In this document: positions 21,426 to 30,721 of the stretch, one piece after another
Position numbering within the stretch: the stretch's first letter is position 1
Layout: each line of letters starts with the position of its first letter
Assembly (NCBI RefSeq): GCF_021603585.1
Contig: NZ_BQHI01000014.1
Span: 55,016 to 119,015 of the forward strand
DNA: 64,000 nt
From: Pseudomonas sputi
GTDB lineage: Bacteria > Pseudomonadota > Gammaproteobacteria > Pseudomonadales > Pseudomonadaceae
Direction of reading: 5' to 3'
Notes under the pieces: model-generated
What the model was told of the DNA's origin: nothing
What the model saw: only the letters and a program-made list of their open reading frames with translations
The model's database searches: none
Program-made: the position numbers and the translations under genes

Positions 21426-22967
21426 ATGAGCGATTTCAATCCCGGTCGCCGGCGCGTGATGCAAGCCGTCGGCGCCGGACTGCTGATGCCGGGGCTGGCG
21501 CCGGCCGTGATCGCGTCGGTCAAGGATCGACCGCAACTCACTGACGGCGTGCAATCCGGCGACCTGCAGGGCGACCGGGCGATGATCTGGAGCCGCGCCG
21601 ACCGCCCGGCGCAGATGGTGGTGGAGTGGGACACCCGCAGCCAGTTCCGCCACCCGCGCCGCGTGGTCTCGGCGCTGGCCGATGCCCGCAGCGATTTCAC
21701 CGCCCGCGTCGAACTCACCGGGTTGCCCGCCGATCAGGCGATTTTCTACCGCGTGTATTTCAAGGACGCCCGCACCGGTGTTTCCAGCGAACCGTGGCTC
21801 GGCCATTTGCGCAGTGCCCCGACGGCGCGGCGCAATATCCGTTTTGTCTGGAGCGGCGACACCGTCGGCCAGGGCTTCGGCATCAACCCCGATATCGGCG
21901 GCATGCGCATCTACGAAGCCATGCGCATGCGCTTGCCGGACTTCTTTATCCACAGCGGTGACACCATCTACGCCGACGGCCCGGTGCCGGCGCAACTGAC
22001 CACTGAGGGTGGCCGGATCTGGCGCAACCTCACCACGGAGGCCAAGAGCAAGGTCGCCCAGACCCTCGACGATTATCGCGGCAATTACCGCTATAACCTG
22101 ATGGACGAAAACGTCCGTCGCTTCAACGCCGAAGTGCCGCAGATCTGGCAGTGGGATGACCATGAAGTGGTCAACAACTGGTCGCCGGGCAAACAGCTCG
22201 ACGAGCGCTATCAGGAAAAAAATATCCACACGCTGGTCGGCCGCGCACGTCAGGCCTGGCTCGAATATGCGCCGATGCGCTTGCAGGCGGCCGATGGCGG
22301 CGGGCGGATTTATCGCAAGCTGAGTTACGGGCCGATGCTCGATGTGTTCGTGCTCGACATGCGCAGCTATCGCGGGGCCAACGACGACAATCTCGGGGCG
22401 GAAAAACCGTTCCTCGGACGCGAGCAACTGAACTGGCTCAAGCGTGGATTGAAGGCCTCGAAAGCCCAGTGGAAAGTGATTGCCGCCGACATGCCGATCG
22501 GTCTCGGCGTGCCCGACGGTGAAGTCAGTCCCGGGGTTGCGCGCTGGGAAGCAGTGGCTAACGGCGACCCCGGCCCGGCCCAGGGACGTGAGCTGGAAAT
22601 CGCCGAGCTGCTGGGCTTCTTGCGCGCGCAGCAGGTGCGCAATTTCGTGTTCCTGACGGCGGACGTGCATTACTGCGCGGCGCATCACTATCACCCGGAT
22701 CGCGCGGCGTTCCAGGATTTCGAACCGTTCTGGGAGTTTGTCGCAGGGCCGTTGAACGCCGGCAGTTTCGGACCCAATCCGCTGGACAAGACCTTCGGCC
22801 CGCAAGTGGTGTTTCAGAAAGCGCCACCGACGCAGAACGCTTCACCGTTTGCCGGTTTTCAGTTTTTCGGCGAGGTGAACATCGAGGGGCAGAGCGGGGA
22901 GATGAGCGTGGTGTTGCGGGATCTGGAGGGTGTGGCGGTGCTTGAGCAGAAACTGCAGCCCGTCTGA
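21426..22967 (+). CDS. phoD: PhoD-like alkaline phosphatase/phosphodiesterase
   Basis: This is an exported metallophosphoesterase that frees phosphate from phosphate esters outside the cytoplasm. The 513-residue product has a twin-arginine signal (GRRRVMQAVGAGLLMPG near residues 8-24) ending around APAVIA. The PhoD domain carries SGDTIYADGP near 178, WDDHEVVNNW near 239 and the metal motif LTADVHY near 412. No Pho box was identified. It is transcribed alone after AGGGAG. The exact substrate is unknown; the family includes both phosphodiesterases and phosphomonoesterases. Confidence 0.9.
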   Translation: MSDFNPGRRRVMQAVGAGLLMPGLAPAVIASVKDRPQLTDGVQSGDLQGDRAMIWSRADRPAQMVVEWDTRSQFRHPRRVVSALADARSDFTARVELTGLPADQAIFYRVYFKDARTGVSSEPWLGHLRSAPTARRNIRFVWSGDTVGQGFGINPDIGGMRIYEAMRMRLPDFFIHSGDTIYADGPVPAQLTTEGGRIWRNLTTEAKSKVAQTLDDYRGNYRYNLMDENVRRFNAEVPQIWQWDDHEVVNNWSPGKQLDERYQEKNIHTLVGRARQAWLEYAPMRLQAADGGGRIYRKLSYGPMLDVFVLDMRSYRGANDDNLGAEKPFLGREQLNWLKRGLKASKAQWKVIAADMPIGLGVPDGEVSPGVARWEAVANGDPGPAQGRELEIAELLGFLRAQQVRNFVFLTADVHYCAAHHYHPDRAAFQDFEPFWEFVAGPLNAGSFGPNPLDKTFGPQVVFQKAPPTQNASPFAGFQFFGEVNIEGQSGEMSVVLRDLEGVAVLEQKLQPV

Positions 22968-22981
22968 GTCCAGTGTTGAAC

Positions 22982-23007
22982 CTGTGGGAGCAGGGTTGCT
23001 CCCACAG
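22982..23007. repeat. REP-like palindrome between convergent genes
   Basis: A perfect 11-bp stem (CTGTGGGAGCA / TGCTCCCACAG) has a 4-base loop. The GTGGGAGC core is the common intergenic REP-type repeat of fluorescent pseudomonads. It lies between the stops of phoD and the piuB-like gene and may also terminate transcription. Confidence 0.8.
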
Positions 23008-23021
23008 TTGCCCAAGGTGAA

Positions 23022-25550
23022 TCAGTAAACGTCGCGGCGATAGCGACCCTGTTCGATCAGGCGTTCGACTTCGGCGGCGCCCAGCACTTCATTGAGCACC
23101 TGATCCACCCCTGACGCCATGCCTTGAAGGCTGCCGCAGATGTATATCACCGCACCGTCCGCCAGCCATTTCTTCAGCTCGCCGGCCGATTCGCGCAGGC
23201 GGTCCTGCACGTAAATCTTCTCGGCCTGATCCCGCGAGAACGCCAGATCGAGGCGTTCCAGATCACCGTTGATCAACCACTCTTCCAGCTCTGCGCGGCA
23301 GAGGAAGTCGTGCTCGCGATTGCGTTCGCCAAACAACAGCCAGTGACGCTGTTGGTTGTCCGCGATCCGCGCCTTGAGCAAACTGCGCAGCCCGGCAAGA
23401 CCGGTGCCGTTGCCCAGCAGGATCATCGGCACCGGCGCGTTCGGCAGATGGAAACCGCTGTTGCGGCGCACCCGCAGGCTGATGCTGCCGCCGATCTGCG
23501 CATGCTCGGTCAGCCAGCCGGAGCCGATGCCGAGGCTGCCGTCGGCACGCTGTTCCTGACGCACGATCAGCTCCAGCACGCCGTCGGCGGCGATCGAGGC
23601 GATCGAGTATTCGCGCATGGCCAGCGGCACCATCGCATCGACCAGCGCCTGGGCGTGCAGACCGACCAGATGGGCACGGTGCTCGGGCAACTGGCGGCTG
23701 GCGAGGGCCACTTCCAGCGGCTCCTGCAGGCCGTTGACCTTGACGCTGGTTTCGCCACGGATGCCGAGACCGTCGAGGAAATGCTCGATCGCCCACGGGC
23801 AGTTGCGCGGCAGCACTTCCACCAGATCGCCGGCCAGCCAACTGCGGGAGGTCGGCGCGGTCAGACCCAGCAGATAGACCGGTGCGCCGGCGCTGTCCGG
23901 GTTCATCAGCTCGCGGCGCACCAGCGTCCAGTTCTCGTAGCTCGGCGCCTGCCAGGTGTCGACCGGCGCTTGCCCGGTGATGTGGCCCAGCTGTGTCTGC
24001 CAGTGACGCAGGGCGTAAGGATCGCCGCTGTCGACTTCCACCGGCGCGAACAGGGTCTTGCCGCCGTGTTCGCTCAGCCATTGATGCAAGCGTCGGGCGA
24101 AGCCGCAGAAGTGTTGATACTGACGGTCGCCGAGGCCGAGTACGGCGTAGTTGAGGCTGTCGAGGGTCGAGGCGTTGTTCAGCACTTTGCGTTCGAAACC
24201 GCGCGCGCTGTCCGGCGCTTCGCCGTCGCCGAAGGTGCTGACCACGAACAGGGCGTTGTTCGATTCACGCAGATCCTGCTCGCTGACATTCGCCAGCGGC
24301 TGCACCTTCACCGGCAATCCGGCGGCCTGCAATTGGCCGGCGGTCTGCCACGCCAGTTGCTCGGCAAAACCGCTCTGGCTGGCGAAGCCGATCAGCCACG
24401 CGGGGGTATCGTCAGCCGGTTGGTCGAGGCCTTTGCGCGCATCCTTGATCTGCTTTTTCTTGCGTCGGCGATCCAGGTACAACAGCCAGCCGGTGATGAA
24501 GAACAGTGGCATCAAGACGGCTGCGACGGTGACGATGATCCGCCCGACCAGACCGAAATAACTGCCAACGTGCAGCGCGTAAATGCTGGTCAGCAATTGC
24601 GCCTTGAAGCTTTTCTCGGCGTAGCGCTCGACGCGTTTGACGACGCCGGTGGCCGGGTCGAGGGTGATCTGGTTCAGCGCGCGGTCATGGGGCGAGCTGT
24701 CGAGCAGATAAAACACGGTCGCCGGTTGGCCGGCCACTGGTGGCATGCGGATGTTGTAGGAGGCCAGGCCCGGACCCGCGGCGCTGTAGATGCTGACCCA
24801 CATCGCGGCGTAATCGGCAGTCGGCGCCGGACCTTCAGGCGCCGGGCCACGACCGCCGCGTACACGCTCGTTTTGCGGCGCATCGGAAAGCAGTTTGGTC
24901 AGGCCTTTGTTGTACCACTCGTAGGACCAGGACAGTCCGGTCAGTGCCAGCAACAGGTACACCAGCATGCACCAGGTGCCGAACACCGAGTGCAGATCCC
25001 AGTTGAAGCTGCGGCCCTTTTTCTTCCAGTCGAGGGTCAGCCACACGCGCCAGCTGCGCCACTGGCGGGGCCAGCGCAGGTACAGGCCGGACAGACAGAA
25101 GAACAGCAGCATCAGGGTGCAGGCACCGGTGATGTTGCGCCCGGTGTCGCCCATGGCGAGGAACCGGTGCAGTTGCAGCATCAGGCCGAAGAAGTCCTGG
25201 CCAGTGGCCTCGCCCTTGAACTCGGCGGTGTAGGGATCGAAGTAGCGCATCTCGCCCCGGCGCTCACCTTTGGGCGGGGTGAACCAGACGCGGCCGGCGC
25301 TGCCGCTTTCGGTTTCGACCGAGAGCATCGAGACTTTCTTGCCCGAGGCGGATTCGATATGCGCCACCAGATCGGCGGGCGGCAGCACACCGGCGACCTG
25401 TTTCTCCACCCGTAACACGGATGGGTTGAGGGCTTTGAGAATTTCGTCCTGAAACGAATAGGCAGCGCCGGTGATGCCCATCAGGGCCAGCACCAGCCCG
25501 GCAGTGATGCCAAAAAACCAGTGCAACTGGAACAGGGTTTTCTTCAACAC
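23022..25550 (-). CDS. piuB: PepSY-TM/flavodoxin/FAD reductase, PiuB-like
   Basis: This inner-membrane flavoreductase (842 residues) is thought to reduce ferric siderophore iron. The N-terminal half is a PepSY-associated membrane domain with helices near residues 12-33, 142-160, 195-215 and 340-360. A flavodoxin domain starts near residue 390 ([20 protein letters not shown]). An FAD/NADPH module like that of sulfite reductase follows, with REYSIASIA near 658 and [16 protein letters not shown] near 718. Annotations often call it sulfite reductase flavoprotein. Its place beside piuA and piuC matches P. aeruginosa piuB. A terminator separates it from piuA. Confidence 0.82.
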   Translation of the reverse strand: MLKKTLFQLHWFFGITAGLVLALMGITGAAYSFQDEILKALNPSVLRVEKQVAGVLPPADLVAHIESASGKKVSMLSVETESGSAGRVWFTPPKGERRGEMRYFDPYTAEFKGEATGQDFFGLMLQLHRFLAMGDTGRNITGACTLMLLFFCLSGLYLRWPRQWRSWRVWLTLDWKKKGRSFNWDLHSVFGTWCMLVYLLLALTGLSWSYEWYNKGLTKLLSDAPQNERVRGGRGPAPEGPAPTADYAAMWVSIYSAAGPGLASYNIRMPPVAGQPATVFYLLDSSPHDRALNQITLDPATGVVKRVERYAEKSFKAQLLTSIYALHVGSYFGLVGRIIVTVAAVLMPLFFITGWLLYLDRRRKKKQIKDARKGLDQPADDTPAWLIGFASQSGFAEQLAWQTAGQLQAAGLPVKVQPLANVSEQDLRESNNALFVVSTFGDGEAPDSARGFERKVLNNASTLDSLNYAVLGLGDRQYQHFCGFARRLHQWLSEHGGKTLFAPVEVDSGDPYALRHWQTQLGHITGQAPVDTWQAPSYENWTLVRRELMNPDSAGAPVYLLGLTAPTSRSWLAGDLVEVLPRNCPWAIEHFLDGLGIRGETSVKVNGLQEPLEVALASRQLPEHRAHLVGLHAQALVDAMVPLAMREYSIASIAADGVLELIVRQEQRADGSLGIGSGWLTEHAQIGGSISLRVRRNSGFHLPNAPVPMILLGNGTGLAGLRSLLKARIADNQQRHWLLFGERNREHDFLCRAELEEWLINGDLERLDLAFSRDQAEKIYVQDRLRESAGELKKWLADGAVIYICGSLQGMASGVDQVLNEVLGAAEVERLIEQGRYRRDVY

Positions 25551-25633
25551 GTTGCTTGCCTTGTCCGTTCGGAGGTTGTGTTCACGGCGTGCATTATGCC
25601 GTGGCCTATCGAGAAACGTTCTTTATTACGCAC

Positions 25634-25665
25634 AAAAGCCCCGCTCAAATGAATGAACGGGGCCC
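25634..25665 (-). terminator. terminator of the siderophore receptor gene
   Basis: On the minus strand GCCCCG pairs with CGGGGC, and the 3' arm is followed by TTTTG. It lies just past the receptor stop codon. Confidence 0.7.
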
Positions 25666-25682
25666 GATGCTTGCGGCTTCTG

Positions 25683-28004
25683 TCAGAAGTGGAAGTTGGT
25701 GCTCAGCAATGCCGTACGTCCCGCCGCCTGGTTGGCGAAGTGGGTCGAGAAAGCCTTGTCGTAGTAGGTCTCGTTGGTCAGGTTCTGCACGTTCAGTTGC
25801 AGGTCGACGTTCTTGCTCAGCTTGTACGCCGCCATGGCGTCGTAGCGAACGTAGGAATCGACCAGGGTGGTGTTGGCCACGTTGCCGAATACGTCATCCA
25901 CGTAGAAGGCGCCGCCACCGATGGTCAGCTTCGGCGTGACCTGGTAAGTGGTCCACAGGCTGGCGCTGTTTTTCGGCGTGTTGGGCAGCTCGTTACCGTT
26001 GTTGGCCTTGTTGGCCGGCAGGTCACCACCGTCCACTTGCTCGCTGTCCATGTAGGCGTAACCGGCGAACACTTGCCATTTGTCGGTGATCTTGCCGCTG
26101 GCCGACAGCTCGATACCTTGAACGCGGGTCTTGCCGGCGTTTTCGTACGAGGTGGTATCCACCTGGACACGCGCGTTTTCTTTCTCGGTGCGGAAGATGT
26201 CGGCGGTCAGCGACAGGCGATCGTTCAGCAGATCCCACTTGGTACCGATTTCGTAGTTCTTGGTGGTTTCCGGCTCCATGTCGCTCTTGAGCAGGTTGCC
26301 GTTGCGATCCGGCGTGCCGCCCAGCGGGTTGCCTTCCTGACCTTCACCCAGGGTGTTGCCCGGTGGTGTGGCGGAAGTGGCGTAGGACGCATAGATGCTG
26401 CCGTTCTCCGCCGGTTTGTAGACGACGCCGAACTGGCCGGTGACGAACTCGCTGGTGTCCGAACCCTTGGAGGTGGTGCGGCCAGCGTTGTTGTAAGTCT
26501 TGTAGCCGGTTTCAAAGTGGTCGTAACGCAGGCCCATGTTCACCAGCCATTGCTCGGACAGCTCCAGGGTGTCGAACGCATACAGCGCGTAGGTATCGGA
26601 CTGGGTGTCGGTGCCGGCGTAGTTGCGCGAGATCGCGCCGTTCCACGGATCGTTCGGGGTCGGGTTCGACAGCGAGGTGCAGTTGTAGCCGCTGGCAGCG
26701 CCGATCAGGCCCGGGTTGCAGTTGTTGGTCACGGCCGAGGTGCGCGGCGTGGTGTCGGTGTTGACGCTGTACGAAGACTTCTGGCTTTCCTCACGGGTGT
26801 ACTCGACACCGGTGGAGAAGCTGTTCTTGAAGCCGGCAACGTAGAAGTTGCCGAACAGGTCGGTCTGGTTGGTGGTGGTCTCGGTGTTGCTCACGCGAGT
26901 GTTCGCACGACGCCAGACGCTGCCGTTGTTGACGTTGCCCTTGCTGTCGTCCGGTTGGGTCAGGATGTAATCCTGCATGCTGGTGCCGTGACGCAGGGTG
27001 TTCTTGATGGTCAACGAGTCGCTCAGGTCGTGCTCGATGGCGAAGGTCGCGGTGTCGGTGCGGCCCTTGCGGAAATCGCGGTCCAGACCGTAGAAGTTGC
27101 TGTGATCGCCGCCGGCGTACGGTTTGTCCGGGTTGGACTTGGTACGTGCTGCCGAACCGCCGGCCGGAATCGTGTAAGGGATGCCCGAGTCCGGCGTGTC
27201 GTTGCTTTCAAGATGGTAGTAATCGAGGTTGACGCGGGTGTCGGTGCCCAGACCGAAGGCCAGCGACGGCGCGATGCCCCAACGGTCGTAATCGACCTTG
27301 TCGCGACCGGTGACGTTGCTTTCGTGGCTCATCAGGTTCAGACGGCCGGCAGCGGTGTCGCTGAACTGGTAGTTGCCATCCATCGTGTAGCGCTGGGTCT
27401 GATCGGAGCCCCAGGTGAAGCCACCGTCGAACGAGTTGCCCAGGTGCGCTTTCTTGCTCACCAGGTTGATGCTGCCGCCTGCCGCGCCGCGACCGCCGAT
27501 GGCGGAGTTCGGACCCTTGCTGACTTCGATGTTTTCCACGGCGAAGATCTCGCGGCTCTGGGAGCCGGTGTCGCGCACGCCGTCGAGGTAGGTGTCGCCC
27601 TGGGCGTCGAAACCGCGGATGAACGGACGGTCGCCCTGCGGGTTGCCGCCTTCACCGGCGCCGAAGGTGATGCCCGGCACGGTGCGCAGCGCGTCCTGCA
27701 TGTTCAGGGCGCCGGTGTCTTTCAGAACTTGTTGCGGGATAACGGTGACCGAGCGCGGCGTGTCGACCAGCGGCGCGGTGTACTTGGGCGAGGAGGCTTT
27801 CTCGACCTGGTAGGACGTTGACTCCTGAGCTTCGCCGGTGATGGCGGTAGCGTCCAGGGCGATGGCATTGCCGGAAGCCTTGCTGTCGGTTTTTTCGGCG
27901 GCAAACACCATGTGGCCTGCGGAGCCGGCGGTAATTGCCACGCCGATGGCGGAAGCGAGCAGACGTGGTGAACTGACCGGTAATTGTGCGGGTTGACGTG
28001 CCAT
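25683..28004 (-). CDS. piuA: TonB-dependent siderophore receptor, PiuA/Fiu-like
   Basis: This outer-membrane receptor imports catecholate-type iron chelates with TonB energy. The 773-residue product has a signal peptide (RLLASAIGVAITAGSAGHMVFA), then a plug domain with VTVIPQQVLKDTGALNMQDA and GPNSAIGGRGAAGGSINLV. The barrel ends in the terminal Phe motif LLSTNFHF. A long loop with two cysteines lies near the middle (VTNNCNPG, YNCTSL). I chose MARQPAQL at 28004, which follows GGGGAGGGG; the 21-codon longer frame has no such site. piuC is divergent and a Fur-box-like sequence lies in the gap. Confidence 0.88.
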   Translation of the reverse strand: MARQPAQLPVSSPRLLASAIGVAITAGSAGHMVFAAEKTDSKASGNAIALDATAITGEAQESTSYQVEKASSPKYTAPLVDTPRSVTVIPQQVLKDTGALNMQDALRTVPGITFGAGEGGNPQGDRPFIRGFDAQGDTYLDGVRDTGSQSREIFAVENIEVSKGPNSAIGGRGAAGGSINLVSKKAHLGNSFDGGFTWGSDQTQRYTMDGNYQFSDTAAGRLNLMSHESNVTGRDKVDYDRWGIAPSLAFGLGTDTRVNLDYYHLESNDTPDSGIPYTIPAGGSAARTKSNPDKPYAGGDHSNFYGLDRDFRKGRTDTATFAIEHDLSDSLTIKNTLRHGTSMQDYILTQPDDSKGNVNNGSVWRRANTRVSNTETTTNQTDLFGNFYVAGFKNSFSTGVEYTREESQKSSYSVNTDTTPRTSAVTNNCNPGLIGAASGYNCTSLSNPTPNDPWNGAISRNYAGTDTQSDTYALYAFDTLELSEQWLVNMGLRYDHFETGYKTYNNAGRTTSKGSDTSEFVTGQFGVVYKPAENGSIYASYATSATPPGNTLGEGQEGNPLGGTPDRNGNLLKSDMEPETTKNYEIGTKWDLLNDRLSLTADIFRTEKENARVQVDTTSYENAGKTRVQGIELSASGKITDKWQVFAGYAYMDSEQVDGGDLPANKANNGNELPNTPKNSASLWTTYQVTPKLTIGGGAFYVDDVFGNVANTTLVDSYVRYDAMAAYKLSKNVDLQLNVQNLTNETYYDKAFSTHFANQAAGRTALLSTNFHF

Positions 28005-28159
28005 TTTTATTCCCCTCCCCAAGGATTTGAGGCGGCGGAATATAGGGTAAACAGGTATTCGTATCAATTGCGAAACATTACTATTCGCGACAAATTTACA
28101 TTCTTTACAATTTAACCTTACGGTTTTTGCCGGTTCATTCGTCTAGCGGGTTTTACACA

Positions 28160-28178
28160 GTCAATAAGAATCAATACC
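28160..28178. promoter_or_regulatory. candidate Fur box
   Basis: The 19-mer starting GTCAATAAGAATC matches 13 of 19 positions of the Fur consensus (GATAATGATAATCATTATC). It lies in the divergent piuA-piuC gap, where iron control is expected. Confidence 0.5.
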
Positions 28179-28211
28179 ATTGGCATCCCTTTGTCATCCG
28201 GTGACTTCGCC

Positions 28212-28892
28212 ATGTTGCTGCACATCCCCGCGCTGTTCGAGAAAGACGAAGTGCAGCGCATTCGCGAGGCGCTGGAGCAGGCCGACTGGGCCGATGGCAA
28301 GATCACTGCCGGCTATCAGTCGGCCAAGGCCAAGCACAATCTGCAATTGCCGGAAGGCCATCCACTGGCCAAGGAAATCGGCGCGGCGATGCTGGAGCGC
28401 CTGTGGAAAAATCCGCTGTTCATGTCTGCCGCGCTGCCACACAAAGTATTTCCGCCGTTACTCAACTGCTACACGGCGGGCGGCAGTTTCGATTTTCACA
28501 TCGACAACGCCGTGCGCCAGCCCAAGGGCAGCATCGAGCGGGTACGCACGGATCTGTCGGCCACGCTGTTCTTCAGCGAGCCCGAGGACTACGACGGCGG
28601 CGAGCTGGAAATCCAGGACACCTTCGGCACTCAACGGGTAAAACTGCCCGCCGGCGACATGGTGCTGTACCCCGGCACCAGCCTGCACAAGGTCAACGCG
28701 GTGACCCGCGGTGCGCGCTATGCCTCGTTCTTCTGGACTCAAAGCCTGGTGCGCGAAGACAGCCAGCGTGCCTTGCTGTTCGAGATGGACGGTGCGATCC
28801 AGCAACTGACTCAGGACATGCCCGATCACCCTTCGCTGATCCGCCTTACCGGCACTTATCACAACTTGCTGCGCCGCTGGGTCGAGGTGTAA
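28212..28892 (+). CDS. piuC: Fe(II)/2-oxoglutarate-dependent hydroxylase PiuC
   Basis: PiuC/YbiX-family dioxygenases are found next to catecholate siderophore receptors; their substrate is not established. The 226-residue product has the iron ligands HIDNAV (HxD near residues 97-99) and the later His of [15 protein letters not shown] near residue 158, plus the 2-oxoglutarate Arg in that last motif. ATG 28212 gives the usual N-terminus MLLHIPALF; an upstream start at 28191 is less likely. It is divergent from piuA and joined to the Sel1 gene with no gap. Confidence 0.93.
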   Translation: MLLHIPALFEKDEVQRIREALEQADWADGKITAGYQSAKAKHNLQLPEGHPLAKEIGAAMLERLWKNPLFMSAALPHKVFPPLLNCYTAGGSFDFHIDNAVRQPKGSIERVRTDLSATLFFSEPEDYDGGELEIQDTFGTQRVKLPAGDMVLYPGTSLHKVNAVTRGARYASFFWTQSLVREDSQRALLFEMDGAIQQLTQDMPDHPSLIRLTGTYHNLLRRWVEV

Positions 28893-29672
28893 GTGGCAGA
28901 CTTTCGTTTGCGCCGCGAAGAAGTCCTCGACGGTGAACGTCTCAAGGGCATGCTCGAAGAAAGCCCGGCCCGTGCAGCTCAGGCGATTCTTATCGCAGCA
29001 GGTGAGGGCGTGCTGGAAGCTCAGGCGCTGCTGGGACAGATCCTGCTCGATGGCCATGGGATCGCTCAGGATCAGCCGCTGGCCTTGCGCTGGTTTGAAA
29101 TCGCCGCGGGGCAGGGGCATCTGATGGCGCGCAACATGCTCGGTCGTTGTCATGAACATGGCTGGGGCTGTGCCGCGGATGCCTCGGCTGCGGCAGGGCA
29201 CTATCGAATCGCCGCTCGAGCCGGCCTGGATTGGGCGATGTACAACTTCGCCAACCTGCTGGCCACCGGGCGAGGAGTGGCGGCAGATCATCTTCAGGCG
29301 CTGGACTTGTACCGGCGCGCTGCCGAGGCTGGCCACGCCAAGTCGATGAACCTGTTGGGGCGTTATCTGGAGGAGGGGCAGGTGTGCCGCCAAGACCTGG
29401 CAGCGGCTCACGACTGGTATCGGCGTTCAGCCGAGGGCGGGGATTTTCGTGGTCAGTTCAGCCATGCAGCGATTCTGGCCGAAGCTGGGCGAATCACCGA
29501 TGCCTTGCACTGGCTTGATAAAGCGCTGGTTCACGGCAATATGAATTTCTTGAGGGTTGCCAGCGAGGCGCTGCTCGCTTCCCCGCACGCAAAGATCCGC
29601 GCCATGGGGGGAGCCTATCGTCAACGCCTCTGTGCACTCGAGACCGAGTCTCCAGCCCTTCATCGACCATGA
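28893..29672 (+). CDS. Sel1-repeat (tetratricopeptide-like) protein
   Basis: The 259-residue protein is built of Sel1-type helical repeats: GVLEAQALLGQILLDGHGIA, GHLMARNMLGRCHEHGWG, GLDWAMYNFANLLATGRGV, GHAKSMNLLGRYLEEGQ and a fifth, weaker one. Such repeats bind partner proteins. No signal peptide is visible, so it is probably cytoplasmic. The GTG start directly follows the piuC stop codon, so it is cotranscribed; a similar gene follows piuC in P. aeruginosa. The link to iron is only by position. Confidence 0.85.
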   Translation: MADFRLRREEVLDGERLKGMLEESPARAAQAILIAAGEGVLEAQALLGQILLDGHGIAQDQPLALRWFEIAAGQGHLMARNMLGRCHEHGWGCAADASAAAGHYRIAARAGLDWAMYNFANLLATGRGVAADHLQALDLYRRAAEAGHAKSMNLLGRYLEEGQVCRQDLAAAHDWYRRSAEGGDFRGQFSHAAILAEAGRITDALHWLDKALVHGNMNFLRVASEALLASPHAKIRAMGGAYRQRLCALETESPALHRP

Positions 29673-29682
29673 AGGGCTGGAG
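29650..29682. terminator. perfect hairpin between convergent genes
   Basis: A 14-bp perfect stem (29650-29663 with 29669-29682) has a 5-base loop and overlaps the Sel1 stop codon. It has no long T run, but its symmetry and place between convergent genes suggest transcription termination for both. Confidence 0.6.
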
Positions 29683-29689
29683 TGATCGA

Positions 29690-30691
29690 TCAGCCGCGCA
29701 ACCAGCGGCTTTTAAGGGGAATCAGGTAACTGCGCAGGGCCTGGCTGTGTTCGAGCACTCGTTCGCCACGCAGCAGAATGTCTTCATGGAGCGTAGCCGT
29801 GAGGGCGTCAAGAAACGCGGAGAAGGCATCCGATAATTTGCGTGTCTCTCTGACGTAGGCTTGTTGGTGTGGCACGACTTTCTGGGTGTCGTTCAACTGG
29901 CGAGTCTTGTCGTCGTTGTCGCGCAATTGTTTCTCCAGGGAGGCCAGGCGTTCTTCCCGTTGCACGAGGCGCGTCTGGATGATTCGTCGTGCTTCGATCA
30001 GATCCTTGTATTTGATCAGCTCGTTGGCCTCGTCCAGAAACTTGTTGGCGACGATCAGCCCGGCTTCGAGTGCTGCAGCTGCAGGCGACTTGGGCCTGTT
30101 GCCGATCATTGCCGCCAGTTGCTCGAGCAAGGGTTTGATCCGGTCGATGAATGTCAGCTTTTCAAACTCGGCAATCGCAAGATTCAGCACCGCCTCGTCG
30201 GCTTTCAATTCAGCCAGCGGGACTGTCTCGGTTTGGTATTCCCGATCCAGGTTGACTCTGGCGTTCGCCAGCTCTTCGAGCCTGAAACGGTTGTTACTGA
30301 TGGCAATGCTCTCAACAGTGAAGACGCTGTCGTGCAGCGACGAATGCAGCGTTGTCATTTGTACGGTGCACAGTGTGATCAGTTGCTCGACGATTTGCGA
30401 ATAGAGCTTGCGTGCATGCTCGGCCTGACTGTTCGACTCACGTTGATTGAGGATGGCCAGTGCCTGCAGGTTTTCGTTCAGATCATCCGTGTCCAGCGCT
30501 GTCATTGCCGATGCGATGGTGTTGGCAGCGACAAGATCCAGTTCGCTGATGGCTGCATTCAAACGAACCAGTTCATCGCTCAAGGCTTTGATATACAGAT
30601 TGGCGGAGCCAATGATTGCCTGAAAACGAATAGCCTCACGGCTTTCTTGAATGCGGCCAAGGTCGGGAACGACATAGGAAATTTTTGTCAT
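29690..30691 (-). CDS. xaxB: alpha-xenorhabdolysin-type binary toxin, subunit B
   Basis: This is the second component of a two-part alpha-helical pore-forming cytotoxin like XaxAB of Xenorhabdus. The 333-residue product is mostly long amphipathic helices, with a hydrophobic patch near residues 195-220 (PAAAALEAGLIVANKFL). It lacks a signal peptide, as is usual in this family. A coiled-coil run lies near 245-275. The gene lies 30 bp after xaxA and ends at a hairpin. Both genes are less GC-rich than their neighbours, which suggests acquisition. The family call comes from recognised sequence character and pairing, not from alignment. Confidence 0.75.
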   Translation of the reverse strand: MTKISYVVPDLGRIQESREAIRFQAIIGSANLYIKALSDELVRLNAAISELDLVAANTIASAMTALDTDDLNENLQALAILNQRESNSQAEHARKLYSQIVEQLITLCTVQMTTLHSSLHDSVFTVESIAISNNRFRLEELANARVNLDREYQTETVPLAELKADEAVLNLAIAEFEKLTFIDRIKPLLEQLAAMIGNRPKSPAAAALEAGLIVANKFLDEANELIKYKDLIEARRIIQTRLVQREERLASLEKQLRDNDDKTRQLNDTQKVVPHQQAYVRETRKLSDAFSAFLDALTATLHEDILLRGERVLEHSQALRSYLIPLKSRWLRG

Positions 30692-30721
30692 GATGATTTC
30701 TTCTTGATTGAAATGATCGAG

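Noticed and set aside
23124-25415. 763-codon plus-strand frame opposite the piuB-like gene
   Set aside because: No motif and shadow-like composition; the minus-strand protein has clear flavin domains.
25653-27821. 722-codon plus-strand frame opposite the TonB receptor
   Set aside because: A low-complexity Val/Gly/Arg product with no motif; the opposite strand codes for a clear receptor.
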